From Pythium myriotylum (Eukaryota > Oomycota > Peronosporomycetes > Pythiales > Pythiaceae), in NCBI GenBank assembly GCA_023091665.1, contig JALJCQ010000004.1, forward strand, positions 1,860,001-1,924,000: DNA of 64,000 nt, given 5' to 3'. The notes beneath the pieces were generated by a model. That model searched no databases. It saw nothing but the letters and a program-made list of their open reading frames with translations, and was not told where the DNA came from. A program made the position numbers and the translations under genes. Positions 27,861 through 37,835 of the stretch are shown one piece after another. Positions within the stretch are counted from its first letter, which is position 1. Each line of letters begins with the position of its first letter.

Positions 27861-30563
27861 TCATGACGCACGCGTTGCCCGTGATGGTGCTGACTTTGGC
27901 CTTGTAGACGAAAAGAGCGCGGCATCAATCACGCGCTGAGTAGAATCGATTTTGTGCTGCACAGGAGGGCGCGCTGGATCTGCCTCGTCATTGAATATGC
28001 GGCCGAGAGACTGCTTCGCTTCGGTCGTTAGTTTGAGCTGGTTCTTGTTCGCACGTGCGACTGTCTCACTCTTTGTCGTGTCTGGTGCCGGTGGGTCGAA
28101 CGTGAACAGCCGCGTTTGGCGCCACAATGTTGCACTTGAACATCGTATTTTGGGTCTCTTGTCCTCCGCGAGGCTTGCTGGTGTAATTACTGCCGCACGA
28201 CGAGCTGCAGCATCTCCAGTCGCTGGCCGCACATTTCCTCCGTTCTTCTTGAGGCTTCTCGCCATCGCAGACGCTGTGGCGACAGAACTTGCTGTGTGTG
28301 GTCTCCGCTGAAGAGTCGATCGCACGGGCTTCCCCTTCTCAACCAACTCCTCGGCTGCTACTCTCGCTTGTTCAAGCTGCTTTTGCCACTCCACGCCCCG
28401 AGAGGTAGAAGGATCCACGGGTGGCTTGCGTTGCCGCACTGCAGCTTCGCGCTCAACGCGACGTTGTTTCGCAACGCCCAGCACTTGGTTGCGTCGGGCT
28501 TTATCTTCGCGCACAAACGACTCAAAGCGGTCCATGAGCAATGCGTAGCGAGCCGGGTGGTTTGCTTCCAGGGCGTCAAGGTGTCGCTGTGTAGTGTGGC
28601 CTAGCACAACTGAATGGCTGTCACCAAGGGCAACCTGAGTCACGCCCAGCCCAACAGTTGAAGGGACGAGGTGAGGTACCGTATAGATCTGTGGGAACGT
28701 TCCAACGCCACACTGCCCAAACTCGTCGCTTCCCCACGCGAAGACCCGAGCATCTTGGGTCGTCGCGAACGAGTGTAGCTTGCCCGCAGCCACGCTCGTA
28801 ACCGTAAATCCGTAGGTGTCATCGTTGCTCTCGTCGAAATACGCCACTTTTGTTGGTATCCATCGATGGCGGCAATCACCAAGCCCAAGCTGACCACTGG
28901 AGTTGCAACCGAACGCAAAAATCTTCCGACAGGCTGTGAGAGCAAGCGTGTGGGCACCACCGCAGGCTACGTAAGTGCACAGGTTCCCTTTCAATTCCAC
29001 TGGCGCGAAACAGCCTGAGTACTCCTCAGAACCACCTACTTCCCGGCCACGACCAAGTCGCCCGTGCTCAGTCCATCCACATGTCAGCAAAGCACCGTTC
29101 GTGAGCACGACTGCCGAGTGGTGGTCGCCGCATGAGATCTTCGCCACGCCTCTTTGCTTGAGCGTTAGCACCTCCATAGGGGTTGGTACCGACTCGATCG
29201 CTGCTTTACTCTGTGCGCTCGTCGCAAGCCCAAGTGCACCCGACTTGCCGTACCCCCACGCAAAAACGTCGCCATCCTCTGCGAGAGCGAGGGTATGGCG
29301 CGCTCCGCAGGCCACGTGGACAATCCGCTTATGAAGAAGCGCCTTGAGTAGTTTGGGTGTTGCACGACTTCCGACGCTTCCATGGCCTAGCCGTCCATCA
29401 CTTCCTTCACCCCAAGTTAGTAGATACCCATGCTCGGTGACTGCCACGATATGATCATCCCCACAGTCGATGTCCGTGAGCATCTTGCTGAGTGCGGCGT
29501 CCGACGCACTATCGGCCGGATCTTCGCTTTTATCATGAGCGTTTGTCATATCTACGTCTCGCTTTCCCAATACGATTATCTGGCCGTTGCGTTGAAGTAG
29601 TACGGTTTGGTTCTTGCGGCATGCCACTCTGATGAAACTATGCAAGTCTTTCGGCATGTGTAACAACCCCTCATCCACAACTTCATTAGCAGCGACGACG
29701 TCTTCGCCCGATCCTGAAGACACGACGCTGCGTCTCGCCGAAGCCCGCTTGTTGAAAGCGACCTGAGTCGCGAGATTGGCAGCGTCCACTGCCGCGACTG
29801 CCGCGGCACCGCCGAGAGTCTGGTGGCCAGAGGAGACCACGGATGATCTCGCCACAATGTCTCCACTGAGAAACACGCTGCCTCGAGTGTTCGGTGTGGT
29901 ACTGCGTGGTCCTGATCCGTTTGTTTCTACGTCCAGCTGCTGGAAGTCGTGGTGAGTTACATTAGCCGTGGTCTTGCTCACGTGCCTCGCAGTGCCAATG
30001 GCACGACCGCAGGTGAAGACACACGGACCATCGCGGGGCGTCACATTGACAACAATCGTTGTTGGCAAGTACAGAAGCCGATTTCCGTTGAACCGAGAGT
30101 CCATGCTACTGCTTACGTGCTCGATAATCTGTATAATTCTGCGATCATCTTTGTTGGTGCCGACGGCGTCATCGTATACGGCACCACCGATAGCTGCCAC
30201 GCGGAAATACTGAGGACTCGACCAATTTTGCTTCGTGAACACTTGAAGAGACGGTGTGACGCGGATCGATGTTGGAAGGTTGCTGGGTGAGATCGTCACA
30301 GGGTGGTCGGGCATGCACGAGAGCTCTGCTGTGTAGAATGCTGAGCAACCGCCAACCGTGATGTGGAGTTTCGCCGCAGAAAACACAACGCTCGGCCGCA
30401 ATGACGAATAATTGAACGAACCATTTCCGCTCGAGACAAGACAATTGCGTCGAGGCGCGATACCAGCTGAAGCAGCTCGGCTTGGTGTTGATGTAGCGGG
30501 TGTAGACCGAAGTCCACGCGGAGGTCGTACACTGGGACGTGGAGGTACGTCACTTGAGTCCAT
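27861..30563 (-). CDS. RCC1-repeat protein with N-terminal beta-rich domain
   Basis: The 900-residue protein starts at the ATG at 30563; the longer frame begins with a non-ATG codon. The central third holds at least five RCC1 blades with the G-x-x-x-x-x-W/F-G pattern (LLTWGEGSDGRLGHG, VFAWGYGKSGALGL, IFAFGCNSSGQLGLGD, VFAWGSDEFGQCGVG), enough for one beta-propeller. The N-terminal region includes VTISPSNLP...NWSSPQYFRV. It resembles the P-x-N-W-x-x-P-Q pattern of Calx-beta-like extracellular or adhesion repeats. The C-terminal 250 residues are basic, partly helical and rich in SRP/ATG tracts. RCC1 propellers serve as GEFs or scaffolds; the lineage here is unclear. There is no kinase or FYVE domain. 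It may be cytoskeletal, but that is inference. Confidence 0.85.
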   Translation of the reverse strand: MDSSDVPPRPSVRPPRGLRSTPATSTPSRAASAGIAPRRNCLVSSGNGSFNYSSLRPSVVFSAAKLHITVGGCSAFYTAELSCMPDHPVTISPSNLPTSIRVTPSLQVFTKQNWSSPQYFRVAAIGGAVYDDAVGTNKDDRRIIQIIEHVSSSMDSRFNGNRLLYLPTTIVVNVTPRDGPCVFTCGRAIGTARHVSKTTANVTHHDFQQLDVETNGSGPRSTTPNTRGSVFLSGDIVARSSVVSSGHQTLGGAAAVAAVDAANLATQVAFNKRASARRSVVSSGSGEDVVAANEVVDEGLLHMPKDLHSFIRVACRKNQTVLLQRNGQIIVLGKRDVDMTNAHDKSEDPADSASDAALSKMLTDIDCGDDHIVAVTEHGYLLTWGEGSDGRLGHGSVGSRATPKLLKALLHKRIVHVACGARHTLALAEDGDVFAWGYGKSGALGLATSAQSKAAIESVPTPMEVLTLKQRGVAKISCGDHHSAVVLTNGALLTCGWTEHGRLGRGREVGGSEEYSGCFAPVELKGNLCTYVACGGAHTLALTACRKIFAFGCNSSGQLGLGDCRHRWIPTKVAYFDESNDDTYGFTVTSVAAGKLHSFATTQDARVFAWGSDEFGQCGVGTFPQIYTVPHLVPSTVGLGVTQVALGDSHSVVLGHTTQRHLDALEANHPARYALLMDRFESFVREDKARRNQVLGVAKQRRVEREAAVRQRKPPVDPSTSRGVEWQKQLEQARVAAEELVEKGKPVRSTLQRRPHTASSVATASAMARSLKKNGGNVRPATGDAAARRAAVITPASLAEDKRPKIRCSSATLWRQTRLFTFDPPAPDTTKSETVARANKNQLKLTTEAKQSLGRIFNDEADPARPPVQHKIDSTQRVIDAALFSSTRPKSAPSRATRAS

Positions 30564-30749
30564 TCGACCAGGATACGAAGTCGGCCGCTGGCACACACGA
30601 CAGGTAAGATCGACCAACAGAGACGGGGTGACTCTTCAGCCACAAGAGAAAGAGAGGCTGAGATTAGCGTGACCGACCATTCATATACGATCTTCCTATT
30701 ACCAAATCCCGTGATCATACGTACACTCTGCAAACACTGGTGGCAAGTA

Positions 30750-31944
30750 TCACACAGGAGGTCGGCGAGCGCCAGCGACGAAGAAGTCGGCTTGTCGCCA
30801 TGCACAGTCGACGTCCACGAAGCCCACGCGATCCAGAATCTGAAGCTGCTTGAAGAGCGGTAGCTGGCCCACATGGTCACCGATCAAGAAGTGCCCACCA
30901 GGCTTGAGTAGCGCCAGCACACCACGGAAGAGTTGCTCGTACTGTGCCTCTTTTGAGATCGCACCAGGGTCGGCAGCCCCGTTGGTCGTTGTGTAGTGCA
31001 CTGGATTCTCCACGAGAACGTGGAAGGCGAGGCAACCGATGACGACGTCGACTGGCATCGGTGAGACGCTCGCGAGCGTCGCTGGGGCTACAACCGCCGG
31101 AATGAATTGCTCGTCGGCGAGGTTCACACCGCGCGCGTGCAGCCGCTGCTTGGCGAGCCCGAGTCGCTCGCTGGACGCATCCACGAGCGTCACGAACGCC
31201 GTCGGGTACGCCGCCACGACGGCTTCGGTCGCGCGGCCGCTTCCAGCGAGCAGGTCGAGCACGTGCTTCCCATCGCACGGCGGCAGCGCCGCGACGAGCT
31301 CCTCGACCATGGGCTTGACCAGCGGCATGCGGCGCTCCAAGTGCACATCGTACCAGCTCGCGTTGCCCCAGAAGCCTCCGCGGCGCTCGAGGTTGCGCGA
31401 CCACGTCCAGTCGCCTGCTTTCGCGGCCGTCACGCTCGCCGGCGTCGGCGTCGCCACCTCGACGCGCGTCGCGATCGCCGCGGCTTCGTCCTTGACGTCG
31501 CCGTCGTCAAAGTGGTCGTGGGGCAGCTCGGCGCCGTCTTCGCCGCTGGTCTTGCGCTTCTTGGCGCGCACAACGGGCGACGAGGCCTAGCAGTGAGTGG
31601 CCACAGCCGTCACTATCGCCTCGAGGCTGTTATTCAACGCGCGGACGTACCTTGCCGGACTCGCGGTAGAGCTGGAGCTCGACGCGATGCTTGGTCTCCA
31701 TGTGGTACCGAATGCTCTGCGAGCTGCCCTTCTGGAAGACGAGCGCCTTGGCGCACTTGAGGCACCAGATGCCGACGGCGTCGTCGGCCGTCCACTGCTT
31801 CTTCGTGGGCGGCAGCAGCGCCGACGGCGCGATGAGCTTGGCGAACTGCCAGTACTCGGGCTTGCGCACGTTCGTCTGGTCGAAGAGCGGCGGCGTGGCC
31901 TCCAGCGGCGCCTCCACGAGCGGCAGCGGCGCCTCCATGTTCAT
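30750..31944 (-). CDS. BED-type zinc finger fused to a class I SAM methyltransferase, two exons
   Basis: Exons are 31944-31651 and 31586-30750, joined in phase 0 across a 64-nt GT-AG intron, giving 376 residues. Exon 1 carries WCLKCAKAL...RYHMETKH, a C-x2-C...H-x4-H finger (C61, C64, H81, H86) of BED/C2H2 type. Exon 2 has a lysine-rich linker (AKKRK, possible nuclear signal) and a Rossmann methyltransferase with motif I VLDLLAGSGR (207-216), an acidic second strand (LVDASS) and LLKPGGHFLIGDH. The substrate is unknown. The finger suggests a DNA- or RNA-linked nuclear role. BED fingers often come from transposases, so the fusion may be a domesticated transposon domain. An upstream in-frame extension exists, but the ATG at 31944 is preferred. 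Confidence 0.8.
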
Positions 31945-32775
31945 GATCGGCGGCAGCGGTTTTTGGGGGGAACGGAGCCCGGGGTCGGATGGGTTACAGA
32001 GAGGTTCGTACCAAGGGTACATAGCAGTTCTTAACATCCCACACAAGTTGCCGATGTATTGAAAAGCGATATCTGTCGTCGAGTGGGAGGACGTTTGATG
32101 CATCAACAACAGTTCAGCTCTCTGCAATGATAGCTCGTTGCGATGACCTGGCGGCCAAGGGAAGCGAGCCTCGTTGGGGAATTTGGTGGTGGCGCGCGTG
32201 TGGTCGGGAGCGTCCGTTTGGTTGCCTCGTGAGTGGCGTGGGGGTGCGTCACCCAGCGCATCTGGGTCTACACACGTGACGATGGTGATTGGGACGATCG
32301 AGCAGCCAATCGCATTGGCGTGGATTAGTTGATCGAACGAAAAGATCTTGCGGATATTTAAGCCAATCTGAAGCCGTTATCTTACTTTTGACCAATCAAA
32401 ATTATGCATACACCTTTAAAAATGCATACCCGCGCGATATCGGTGTCATTATGGAAAAGTATCTTTATCTAACAGGAGGGGTTTGTCTATAGTTTGATAC
32501 ATTATCACTCACTAAAGCCATACCTCTATCTATTTCTATATATACATAAATGTGTCAATACAATTTTATAATTAAGATACCTTGTAAAACCGATCACCTT
32601 CTCATAACGATGTGAATAGATCCGTTGCTTACGCTGTACGCAATCAGTCCCCCCTCACTCTCGGGGGATCTGTCCCATGCATCGGCAGCTCCGCTCGCGA
32701 TCCCCACAACTGAATCTGCGGCGTGCGCGGCACTTCTCTCTCTCGGCTCTCTCTCCCTCTCTCTCTCGCTCCGCC
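31945..32775. other. Divergent intergenic region with AT-rich core and CT tract
   Basis: This 830-bp stretch separates the methyltransferase and glucose-6-phosphate isomerase starts. The part from about 32330 to 32620 is clearly AT-rich. From 32730 to 32772 a CTCTCT-rich pyrimidine tract runs up to the isomerase ATG and is probably its transcription-start or leader element. No gene was recognised. Confidence 0.6.
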
Positions 32776-34458
32776 ATGGTGCTCATCAGCGACTCGACGG
32801 CCTGGAAGCGGCTCCAGGAGCACGCTCAGGTCATCCAGACCACGACGCATCTGCGCGAGCTGCTCGCCGACGAGAAGCGCAACGAAGTGCTGCGCGCCGA
32901 GCAGCACGGCATCCTCCTCGACTTCTCGCGCCAGAACGCCACCACGCAGACGCTCGACCTGCTCTTCGATCTCGCCGACACGGCCGATCTCAAGAAGAAG
33001 ATCGCCGCCATCGCCGGCGGCCAGCACGTCAACGCCACCGAGGACCGCGCTGTGATGCACCTCGCGTTGCGCGCGCCGGCCAACAAGCAGTTCTTCGTCG
33101 ACGGCGAGGACGTCGTGCCGCAGGTGCACGAAGTGCTCAACGCCATCAAGGCCTTCTCGTCCTCCATCCGCTCCGGTGAGAAGAAGGGCGCCACGGGCAA
33201 GGTGCTCAAGAACGTGATCTCGATTGGCATCGGCGGCAGCTACCTCGGCCCGGAGTACGTCTTCGAGGCGCTCCGCTCGGAGCCCGTGGCCAAGGCCGCC
33301 GCGGCCGGCCGCACGCTGCGCTTCCTCGCGAACGTCGACCCCGTGGACGTCGACCGCGCGACGGCGGGTCTCGACCCGGCCGAGACGCTCGTGATCGTCG
33401 TGTCCAAGACCTTCACCACGGCCGAGACCATGCTCAACGCGCGCACGCTCCGCAAGTGGCTCGTCGACGGCCTCGCCAAGCACGGCGTGAGCGAGAGCGA
33501 CGCCGTGAGCAAGCACATGATCGCCGCCAGCACGGCCATCCCGCTCGTGCAGCAGTTCGGCATCGACAAGGCCAACATCTTCGGCTTCTGGGACTGGGTC
33601 GGCGGCCGCTACTCGGTGACCAGCGCCGTCGGCATCCTGCCGCTCGCGCTGCAGTACGGCTTCGACATCACGGAGCAGTTCCTCGCCGGTGCGCACGACA
33701 TCGACACGCACTTCCTCGAGGCGCCGCTGCGCACGAACCTGCCGGTGATCCTCGGCCTGCTCGGCGTGTGGAACTCGTCGTTCCTGGGCCACAGCTCGCG
33801 CGCGCTGCTGCCGTACTCGCAGGCGCTGCTGCGCTTCGCGGCCCACATCCAGCAGGTGGACATGGAGAGCAACGGCAAGCGCGTGACGGTCGAGGGCGTC
33901 GAGCTGCCGTTCGCGGCCGGCGAGATCAACTTCGGCGAGCCGGGCACGAACGGCCAGCACAGTTTCTACCAGCTCATCCACCAGGGCCGCGTCGTGCCGT
34001 GTGACTTCATCGGCTTTGCCGAGAGCCAGGCGCCCGTGCTGCTCGAGGGCGAGCCGGTCTCGAACCACGACGAGCTCATGTCCAACTTCTTTGCGCAGCC
34101 GGACGCGCTCGCGCGCGGCAAGTCGATCGCCGACCTCGAGGCCGAGGGCGTGCCGGAGCACCTGCGCCCGCACAAGCACTTCCCGGGCAACCGCCCGTCC
34201 GTGTCGCTGCTCTTCCCCAAGCTCGACGCGTTCACGTGCGGCCAGCTGCTCGCACTCTACGAGCACCGCACGGTCGTGCAGGGCGCGATCTGGGGGCTCA
34301 ACAGCTTCGACCAGTGGGGCGTCGAGCTCGGCAAGGTGCTCGCCAAGCAGGTGCGCCAGCAGCTCCACGCCTCGCGCTCGGCCAACGCGCCTATCCAGGG
34401 CTTCAACAGCTCGACCACGTACCTCCTGAGCAAGTACCTGGCCCACAAGTCGGCGTAA
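32776..34458 (+). CDS. pgi: Glucose-6-phosphate isomerase
   Basis: The enzyme interconverts glucose-6-phosphate and fructose-6-phosphate in glycolysis and gluconeogenesis. It is 560 residues from the ATG at 32776 (CCGCCATGG, near-ideal context), the standard eukaryotic length. Both family signatures are present: [14 protein letters not shown], and [12 protein letters not shown] with the catalytic Lys. [18 protein letters not shown] contains the catalytic Glu, and [10 protein letters not shown] forms the phosphate loop. There are no introns. A second in-frame ATG at 32677 would add 33 residues rich in Arg and Ser with almost no acidic residues, a possible organelle-targeting peptide. The C-terminus (AHKSA) is not a peroxisomal signal. 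Confidence 0.97.
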   Translation: MVLISDSTAWKRLQEHAQVIQTTTHLRELLADEKRNEVLRAEQHGILLDFSRQNATTQTLDLLFDLADTADLKKKIAAIAGGQHVNATEDRAVMHLALRAPANKQFFVDGEDVVPQVHEVLNAIKAFSSSIRSGEKKGATGKVLKNVISIGIGGSYLGPEYVFEALRSEPVAKAAAAGRTLRFLANVDPVDVDRATAGLDPAETLVIVVSKTFTTAETMLNARTLRKWLVDGLAKHGVSESDAVSKHMIAASTAIPLVQQFGIDKANIFGFWDWVGGRYSVTSAVGILPLALQYGFDITEQFLAGAHDIDTHFLEAPLRTNLPVILGLLGVWNSSFLGHSSRALLPYSQALLRFAAHIQQVDMESNGKRVTVEGVELPFAAGEINFGEPGTNGQHSFYQLIHQGRVVPCDFIGFAESQAPVLLEGEPVSNHDELMSNFFAQPDALARGKSIADLEAEGVPEHLRPHKHFPGNRPSVSLLFPKLDAFTCGQLLALYEHRTVVQGAIWGLNSFDQWGVELGKVLAKQVRQQLHASRSANAPIQGFNSSTTYLLSKYLAHKSA

Positions 34459-35849
34459 GTGCGAGACAGGCGGTCGGCGACATGGACACGGAGCTGCTAT
34501 GGCGTCGTTGATATAAAAAAATAATCGAATGCAAAGAACATAAGTGGCTTGGACGCAGAACATAATTGGATTCTTGTCGCGGAGAACCGTTCTTCTGCGG
34601 GAGGGAAGCGTTGACGGTGATGACGCGCGCTTCCTGCGCCAACGTTGGCGCCAACAGTCAGTGTCGCGTGGAGCGAGATGGGGAGTGGGTTCAGGAGGCC
34701 AGACGCCACGCCAACGACTGCGTCGTTTGTGTGGTGGATTCTAGTTCGGGCTTCGATATTTGCTCCGTTGGTCTCTTGGCTGGTCACATACGTACGTCAC
34801 GTGGACTGAGCTCCCCTCCCCATTGTTGGTGTTGGTGTCAACGTTGGCGACCTCCGAAGCGATGCCGACGCGTCACCCGTCGGGTCCAGCGACACGTCGC
34901 TCTCCACTCATGGCTACAAACCGAGTCAAAGCCCATGATACAAAATCAGTACAACAGACACCAGCATCGACACTGCTTTGGCGACAAGAACATGGTCATA
35001 TCAAGCATCCCGGTGCGCTGGGGGCGTCGCAGAGAACAGAGAGTGCACCTCTGCGTTGGGAGCCATTACACCGGAATCCATCGCGCGCGTGCAATACCGT
35101 AAGTTGCACTTGCAGCGGCACTTCGAGGAGAGGAACGACTTCGATCTTCTGGTGAGCCCACTCAAGTCCATCCGAGCCTCTCCATCGGCGATTAAAATGC
35201 GCATCCTCACGCTGCGACAGCACAGCGACAACTGTCTGAGCAGAACGCGTGCTTGGCGCAGAGCTGATGCCTTGATGAAGAACGCGCCTGGCCGTCCATG
35301 AGGAGCTCCGCCTGGTTGCAGTTGTCGCGCGGTCCACCCCAATCTACTGGTTTAACAGCAAAATTATGGAAGCCTGTCAGATTGTGCCAAGCGCTGTGCA
35401 AGCAAGTCACCTCGCGAAATCGGGAGCCCTACCCGCGGCTCTTTTCCCCACGTCCAGCGAGTCACTTGTGTGGATGACGTCGCGCTGTCACACGGAAACG
35501 CCGCAATCTGCCACCAGCTGGCGCAGGCTCGTGCCACCATCTTCTTCGGCCACCGGCGCTTCTCCTGTTGTCGTCGGCTCGTGACGCGCCTCAAGTCGGT
35601 GACTCGCCAAGTGCCGACTGTTGGCGTCGTCCCGGTGCTGCACGCAGCTGTGTCAACATCCCCCGACTTTCGCCACCCAGCTGGAGCGCCCCAACGTGTC
35701 GGCGCTTGTCCCTCGGTCCCTCGGGCACCAACACCAACGGTGTTCCGCCAACGCCAACGCCAACGCCTCCGACGCCCACTCCCCAACTTACCAACAAGTT
35801 GGCACGCCCGCCGTCCGCCCGTCCGCTCGCCTCCATCTCTTCGTCCACC
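34459..35849. other. 1.4-kb intergenic region between isomerase and acyl-CoA synthetase
   Basis: No convincing gene is present. Open frames of about 110 codons near 34980-35340 occur in three phases and both strands and match nothing known. The CCAACG/CGTTGG hexamer appears several times (34640-34665 and 34845, with a tandem run at 35748-35767 just upstream of the next ATG). The region probably holds the promoter and leader of the acyl-CoA synthetase gene. Confidence 0.5.
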
Positions 35850-37766
35850 ATGCCGGGCCTCTGGGAAGCTCACCAGGTCGCCGAGATCTCGCTGGGCAAC
35901 GACGGCATCGCCGCGCGCAAGCCGTCGACCGTGATCGACGTCTTCAAGAAGACAGTGGAGCGCCGCGGCGACGCGCGCGCGCTCTCGTTCAAGAAGAACG
36001 GCGAGTGGGTCGCCTACACGTGGAAGCAGTACTACCAGAACTGCATGTTCTTCGCCAAGGCGCTCATCTCGCTCGGCGTCGAGGCGCACGACTGCGTCGC
36101 CATCATCGGCCACAACGCGCCCGAGTGGTTCTTCACCAACGTCGGCACGATCGCCGCCGGCGCCATCATCGCCGGCATCTACACGACCAACGGGCCCGAG
36201 GCCTGCCAGTACATCGTCGACCACTGCAAGGCCAAGGTCGTCGTGGTCGAGAACAAGGAGCACCTGCGCAAGTTCCTCCAGATCGCGCCGCAGCTCCCGG
36301 CGCTCAAGGCGCTTGTCATGTGGGACGGCGAGATCCCCGAGGACGCCAACTGCGGCGTGCCCATCTACAAGTACCGCGACTTCCTCAAGCTCGGCGAGCC
36401 CATGCCCGACGCGCCGCTCAACGAGCGCATCCAAGCCATGCAGCCGGGCCACTGCTGCACGCTCATCTACACGTCCGGCACCACGGGCCCGCCCAAGGCC
36501 GTCATGATCTCGCACGACAACTTCACGTGGACGTCCTACTGCGTGCTCGACATGCTCCACGACGTGGACGAGAGCGAGCGCAGCGTGAGCTTCCTGCCGC
36601 TCTCCCACGTCGCCGCGCAGCTTCTTGATATCCACGTGCCCATGCACCTCGGCTCGGAGATGTACTTCGCCGGCCCTGACGCGCTCAAGGGCGCGCTCGT
36701 GGAGATCCTGCGCGACGTGCGCCCCACCTACTTCTTCGGCGTGCCGCGCGTGTGGGAGAAAGTCATGGAGAAGATGCGCGAGATCGGCTCCAAGACCACG
36801 GGCTTCAAGAAGACGCTCGCGACGTGGGCCAAGAAGGAAGGAGCCGAGAAGACCGAGCGCGCGCAGTTCGGCGCCGACGGCAAGAAGTCGCTGAGCTTCC
36901 GTCTCGCCAACAAGATCGTGCTCTCCAAGATCAAGGAGGCACTCGGTCTCGACCAGTGCAAGTACTGCTTCACGGGTGCCGCGCCGATCTCGGCCGAGTG
37001 CATCAGCTTCTTCGGCAGCCTCGACATCCCGATCTACGAGATCTTCGGCCAGTCGGAGTGCACAGGCCCGCACTCGATCAACTTGCCTGGCAAGTGGAAG
37101 ATCGGCTCGATCGGCACGCCGCTGCCGGGCACGCAGACGCGCATTGACCCCAACTCGGGCGAGATCCAGTACGCCGGCCGCCACATCTTCATGGGTTACC
37201 TCAACAACGAGAAGTCGACCAAGGAGACGCTCCAGGACGGCTGGCTGCTCTCGGGCGACGTTGCGGCGTTCGACCAGGACGGCTTCCTGCGCATCACAGG
37301 CCGTATCAAGGAGCTCATCATCACGGCCGGTGGTGAGAACATCCCGCCGGTGCTCATCGAGGACTCGCTCAAGTCGGAGATGCCGGCGCTGAGCAACGTC
37401 ATGGTCATCGGCGACAAGCGCAAGTTCCTCACGTTCGTGTGCACGTTCCGCGTCGTCATGGACGAGAACGGTGCACCGACCGATAAGCTCGACTCGCTCG
37501 CGCTCAAGGTCGCGAATGAGATCGGCTCCAAGGCGACGACGGTCGACGAGGCCATTGCCTGCGAAAAGTTCCAGCAGTACATCACCGCGGGCATGAAGCG
37601 CTCCAACGACGCGTCGACGTCGCGCGCGCAGCGCGTGCAGAAGTTCCTTGTGCTCAAGAAGGACTTTTCCATCCCCGGCGGCGAGCTCACGCCGACGCTC
37701 AAGCTCAAGCGCGCGGTCGTGGCCAAGATGTACGCGACCGAGATCGACAGCCTGTACGAAGAGTGA
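35850..37766 (+). CDS. Long-chain acyl-CoA synthetase, bubblegum (ACSBG) type
   Basis: The enzyme activates fatty acids to acyl-CoA with ATP. The 638-residue product starts at ATG 35850 (CCACCATGC context); the upstream frame has no credible protein character. Motifs include the AMP-binding loop YTSGTTGPPK (near residue 207), the adenylation motif FGQSECTGPH, GWLLSGD and GRIKELIITAGGENIPP. The sequence between them is closest in style to ACSBG enzymes, with a 60-residue insertion-type linker typical of long-chain synthetases. There is no signal peptide or peroxisomal tail (the end is DSLYEE). It has no introns. It converges on the FtsJ-type gene, 69 bp from stop to stop. Confidence 0.93.
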   Translation: MPGLWEAHQVAEISLGNDGIAARKPSTVIDVFKKTVERRGDARALSFKKNGEWVAYTWKQYYQNCMFFAKALISLGVEAHDCVAIIGHNAPEWFFTNVGTIAAGAIIAGIYTTNGPEACQYIVDHCKAKVVVVENKEHLRKFLQIAPQLPALKALVMWDGEIPEDANCGVPIYKYRDFLKLGEPMPDAPLNERIQAMQPGHCCTLIYTSGTTGPPKAVMISHDNFTWTSYCVLDMLHDVDESERSVSFLPLSHVAAQLLDIHVPMHLGSEMYFAGPDALKGALVEILRDVRPTYFFGVPRVWEKVMEKMREIGSKTTGFKKTLATWAKKEGAEKTERAQFGADGKKSLSFRLANKIVLSKIKEALGLDQCKYCFTGAAPISAECISFFGSLDIPIYEIFGQSECTGPHSINLPGKWKIGSIGTPLPGTQTRIDPNSGEIQYAGRHIFMGYLNNEKSTKETLQDGWLLSGDVAAFDQDGFLRITGRIKELIITAGGENIPPVLIEDSLKSEMPALSNVMVIGDKRKFLTFVCTFRVVMDENGAPTDKLDSLALKVANEIGSKATTVDEAIACEKFQQYITAGMKRSNDASTSRAQRVQKFLVLKKDFSIPGGELTPTLKLKRAVVAKMYATEIDSLYEE

Positions 37767-37835
37767 GCGCGCGGCCCCTCTGTCGATATAGTTTATCCTC
37801 CTCCAATAGTCTCTCTATGTGTGGTAAATAATCGT

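Noticed and set aside
32644..34563. Minus-strand open frame of 639 codons opposite glucose-6-phosphate isomerase
   Set aside because: It has the same mirror-frame cause. The sense strand carries both isomerase signatures.
34978..35301. 107-codon plus-strand frame with a GTAAGT...TTGCAG pair at 35099-35115
   Set aside because: The would-be intron is only about 17 nt. Competing frames exist in three phases, and no domain or conservation can be seen.
35568..35849. N-terminal extension of the acyl-CoA synthetase
   Set aside because: The frame has no ATG and is built from CCAACG-type repeats. The ATG at 35850 has a good context and fits family length.
35364..37184. Minus-strand open frame of 606 codons opposite the acyl-CoA synthetase
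   Set aside because: It is a low-complexity mirror frame without motifs, and the AMP-binding motifs are on the plus strand.
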